NCBI GenBank assembly: GCA_029465975.1
Contig: CM055737.1
Span: forward strand, 12,613,959 to 12,677,958
DNA length: 64,000 nucleotides
From: Dallia pectoralis
Lineage: Eukaryota > Chordata > Actinopteri > Esociformes > Umbridae
Reading direction: 5' to 3'
Both the position numbers and the translations under genes were made by a program. Shown piece by piece: positions 61,394 through 64,000 of this stretch. Below the pieces are notes generated by a model, which was not told where the DNA came from, did not search any database, and saw nothing but the letters and a program-made list of their open reading frames with translations. Numbering within the stretch: the first letter of the stretch is position 1; each line of letters begins with the position of its first letter.

Positions 61394-62250
61394 CACTAGG
61401 CCAGGTGCCATCAGACACACTGTTTGAATAGATATGTAATACAGGTAAGATATATTTACATCCATTATGGATTTCAGAACTTCTTTTACCATTTTATTTA
61501 ATAAAAATGTTATGACAATGTAAACTTTAACAAGAAGCAAACAAAACCATATAAAATTGGCACATGGAATTTATGAACATTATAATGCTTAGACTGACCT
61601 TAATCTGTATTTCCGCTACAAATCCAATGTTTTCTAACTAACAATACACCCATGACGTACCTTGAATCATAACCTTGACGCAAAAAAAAATGCATTGTGA
61701 CTCATTTGCTATGGGTTCATAACAACACATTGAATGGTTCTTCAATAATTTCTAACTGGTTCTTAAACAATGTACAGCCGCTTATTACGCAGTGTTCAGA
61801 ACAGAACCGTAGCAAAGGGTGAACCAAAGTTAAGTGCCACTGGTTAATAATGTATAACAGCACTCACAAATGCTTTTAAGATGAACTAATATTTACCACA
61901 TTTTTAATGATTGCACAGTTTAGCACTACAACAATGCAAAAAAGCAATACTGTTATGTACAATCCCAGTAGTATGATTTGTGACTGGTTTCCATGGGAAA
62001 AGGTCAAACATGCCAGTAGAACATTAACAATAATATAAATGCAGACAATATGTACACACTCACCTTCCTCTGTGTTCAGACTTACTGCAGAATGACTGTT
62101 AGAACACTGCACATGGCAAATTATATATTCAAAGTGTCTTTATCCTTTTTAGACCTTTGTGTGTGTAATGTTTACTCGACTTTCAACTTGCAAATGTCGA
62201 GGAATTATGTTGGTGCAAACGAATGTCTCCGTTTAAATAAAGCTCCTTAC
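61394..62250. other. Unique AT-rich non-coding DNA
   Basis: AT-rich DNA without recognised features. AATGGTTCTT and ACTGGTTCTTAAAC words near 61733-61770 are a small local repeat. Confidence 0.4.
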
Positions 62251-63000
62251 ATTTAAAATGAACGGAACTGAAAGAAGGAAGCAAAGAGAGAAAAAGAAGG
62301 TGAGAGAGGTGGAAGATATGAGAGAACGTGTTAAGGACCAGAAGAGGGCGGAGCAATGGCTGTTAACCAATCAGGGGGTGTTGCACTGGATACAAAGCAG
62401 TGGCCCTCCTGGTGCCTGGTTGGGCTCCAGGCTGTATATCACTGACACGCCTGTTAATGTCCCACCAGCAGGCCAGAGTGAGGGGTTGGTGCGGTGCAGG
62501 GTGGACCAGTACTACAGTATACTGGGTCAAATTAAAACAGGGACTCCCTGACCTCATCTACCTCTCCCATCACACTACGCTTCAGTGACTGAGTCTCTCT
62601 CAGAATGGCACGCACTTTGCAACATTTACAATAAACACGAGGAAACGATCACACACAGAGAAATTAAGTACACAATGCGAAACATCGCTTGTTATCAAAA
62701 CAGGATCACTAAACAGAAACTGTAGACGATGGGGATATTCTGTCAGATATTCTGGTCACCCAATTCAATGACTTTCAGGAAAATGTAATTTAAAAGTTAG
62801 AAGGCATTCCTGTGATTCAAAGTGAGATGTAACTCAGTGGCACTGGGACTATGATCAGGTGATGAGGATGTGTGTTTAGCGAAAGGGATCCTAAGAAGTG
62901 AAAGACTGTAGAGAACGAAAAGTGAGTGCCCATATTAACACCACCCGGAGCGTTACCTGACACTCTGTTAAACTAATGAGCAGTAAAACGCTTGGAGAAA
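62251..63000. other. Unique DNA with an unassigned 97-codon frame
   Basis: A frame at 62258-62551 (+) begins with a Lys/Arg/Glu-rich segment (MNGTERRKQREKKKVREVED) derived from GA-rich DNA and then turns to mixed composition (WLLTNQGVLHWIQSSGPPGA). I recognise no domain, and frames are open on both strands over 62363-62557. I treat it as probable chance. Confidence 0.3.
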
Positions 63001-63070
63001 GGGAGACTGAGAGAAAACGAAATGGAGGTGGAGAGAGAGGGGGGGGAGAGAGGAGGAGAGAGTGAGAGAG

Positions 63071-63117
<47 letters not shown>

Positions 63118-63150
63118 AGGAGGAGAGAGTGAGTGAGAGAGAGAGATATC
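63000..63150. repeat. (GA)n-rich polypurine tract
   Basis: GAGAGA runs with about 18 perfect GA repeats at about 63076-63112, flanked by GGGGGGAG patches. Confidence 0.93.
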
Positions 63151-63157
63151 CTATTTC

Positions 63158-63310
63158 CTAACCCAAATCCTAACCTTACAGTAATATTAACCAAAACCTA
63201 AAGTAATATGTGTTACTAAAGTTAACCTAGCCCTAATGCCTTACCCTAAACCGAACCTATAATGCCTAAACCCAAAAGTGACCTTAAATCTAACACTAAG
63301 CACAACAACG
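63158..63310. repeat. Degenerate CCTAA-type sequence
   Basis: About fifteen CCTAA/CCTAAC/CCCTAA-like words (CTAACCCAAATCCTAACC, GCCCTAATGCC, ACCCTAAACCGAACC) spaced at 8-14 bases. The vertebrate telomere repeat is CCCTAA, but no two perfect consecutive copies occur, so this is at most a decayed relative. Confidence 0.5.
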
Positions 63311-63775
63311 TTTAGACCATACATGACACTACACACGCTATACACACTTATATAGTTTATTCACGAGCCCTCAGCATGTTTTGGGTGAGTTGTATTATTG
63401 GACAATATATGCTCTTTCACACACATTTTTTCTTTAATTCGGGTCAATTGAGGACAATTTGGCTCACCGTAGGAAGGTCAAAATATTTGTGTCTGAAAGT
63501 CGGAACTTTGAAGAAGCCCTGTGTCAGACTCTAATTGCTAGAGTGAAACTAGGGGGTCATAGAAGGTGCGACTGAGAGACCAAGATGTGTCCTTGTGCTA
63601 GGCACAGCCCCACAAGGAGTGAGGAGGGGTGGGGGAGGTGTGAGGGCCAGGAGGTGACAGAAGGCCCAGGGGTGTGTTTCCAACCCACAGCTAACTGAGG
63701 GGTGCAGGGCTATAAATCTCGCCTTTGACCAAGCTTATTAAGAGAGGCCTTAAGACAAAGCTGTAAACCAATCAG
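63311..63775. other. Unique non-coding DNA
   Basis: Unique sequence with a G-rich patch at about 63615-63645. Nothing recognised. Confidence 0.4.
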
Positions 63776-63870
63776 AACAGATACTTCTCGCCGTTGTTAT
63801 GGATACTGCTCACTGTTGTTATGGACAACTCTCACGGTTGCCACGGATACTTCTCACGGTTGTTATGGTT
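63776..63870. repeat. Short degenerate repeat of about 24-27 bp
   Basis: Four imperfect copies of CTCACGGTTGTTATGG plus ATACTT, including TCGCCGTTGTTATGG and CTCACTGTTGTTATGG forms. Confidence 0.8.
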
Positions 63871-64000
63871 CTCGTTCTTTATGTATTTCTCTCCCTCTGT
63901 TTCTCCATGCCATTCTCTCCATCCTTCCTTTTCTCATCTTGGCCCTCTCCATATTTCTGCCTTAACCCTTTCTCCTCCAACTTTCCCGCCCTTCTGTCTC
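63871..64000. other. Pyrimidine-rich unique DNA at window edge
   Basis: CT-rich non-coding sequence continuing past the window end. Nothing recognised. Confidence 0.4.

Noticed and set aside
62258..62551. 97-codon Lys/Glu-rich frame as a small protein gene
   Set aside because: The charged start derives from GA-rich DNA and the rest matches nothing I recognise; frames are also open on the opposite strand.
63158..63310. True telomere repeat
   Set aside because: CCTAA words are irregularly spaced and no consecutive perfect CCCTAA copies exist.

Overview
The window looks like non-coding nuclear DNA from a ray-finned (teleost) fish. I base this on long (CA)n tracts, a LINE with the reverse-transcriptase C-terminus and 3' tail typical of fish L2/CR1-group elements, a hAT-type element with fish-style terminal repeats, and no dense operon-like coding. 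A LINE-type 3' tail near 22.2-22.36 kb resembles tails I associate with salmonid-like genomes, but that is weak evidence and I do not name a species. I see no complete host protein-coding gene, no tRNA, no rRNA and no CRISPR array. Nearly all long open frames are translations of tandem repeats or CA/CT tracts.

Layout. 0-7.1 kb: unique DNA with microsatellites, a 31-bp minisatellite (2.15-2.84 kb), a perfect CA tract (3.67-3.77 kb), a 79-bp repeat (4.9-5.1 kb) and a 25-bp minisatellite (6.88-7.12 kb). 7.12-10.65 kb: a large inverted repeat, two arms of about 1.5 kb around a 457-bp spacer with a CA tract. 11.32-13.22 kb: a 1,878-bp hAT-like element with matching ends and a perfect 8-bp target duplication. 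13.36-15.39 kb: a 55-bp minisatellite. 16.7-17.14 kb: a diverged tandem duplication with a 37-bp identical core. 17.88-19.85 kb: a G-rich array of about 36 bp. 19.85-22.36 kb: unique DNA with candidate conserved non-coding elements, then a LINE tail. 22.65-23.44 kb: a 24-bp array. 23.56-24.58 kb: the 3' end of an L2/CR1-like LINE split by a 150-bp foldback MITE.

25.74-29.71 kb: an array of 13-15 bp TGATCA-containing units with an internal 915-bp duplication. 29.7-42.08 kb: mostly unique, with a CA tract at 32.2 kb, a 23-bp array at 32.6 kb, a 38-bp array at 33.8 kb and one short coding-like stretch at 37.03-37.09 kb. 42.08-43.06 kb: a 20-bp G-rich array directly abutting a 15-bp C-rich array. 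45.03-56.87 kb: an 11.8-kb AT-rich satellite of 48-bp units with a 3,295-bp higher-order repeat. 57.1-58.5 kb: a 56-bp array. 60.5-61.4 kb: a 40-bp array. 61.4-64 kb: mostly unique.

The dominant property is tandem repetition: at least twelve apparently unrelated minisatellite or satellite families cover roughly 40 percent of the window (my hand estimate). The unique stretches between them look like intergenic or intronic vertebrate DNA, some with the texture of regulatory elements. The transposon insertions are the best-supported features because target duplications and terminal repeats can be read directly.
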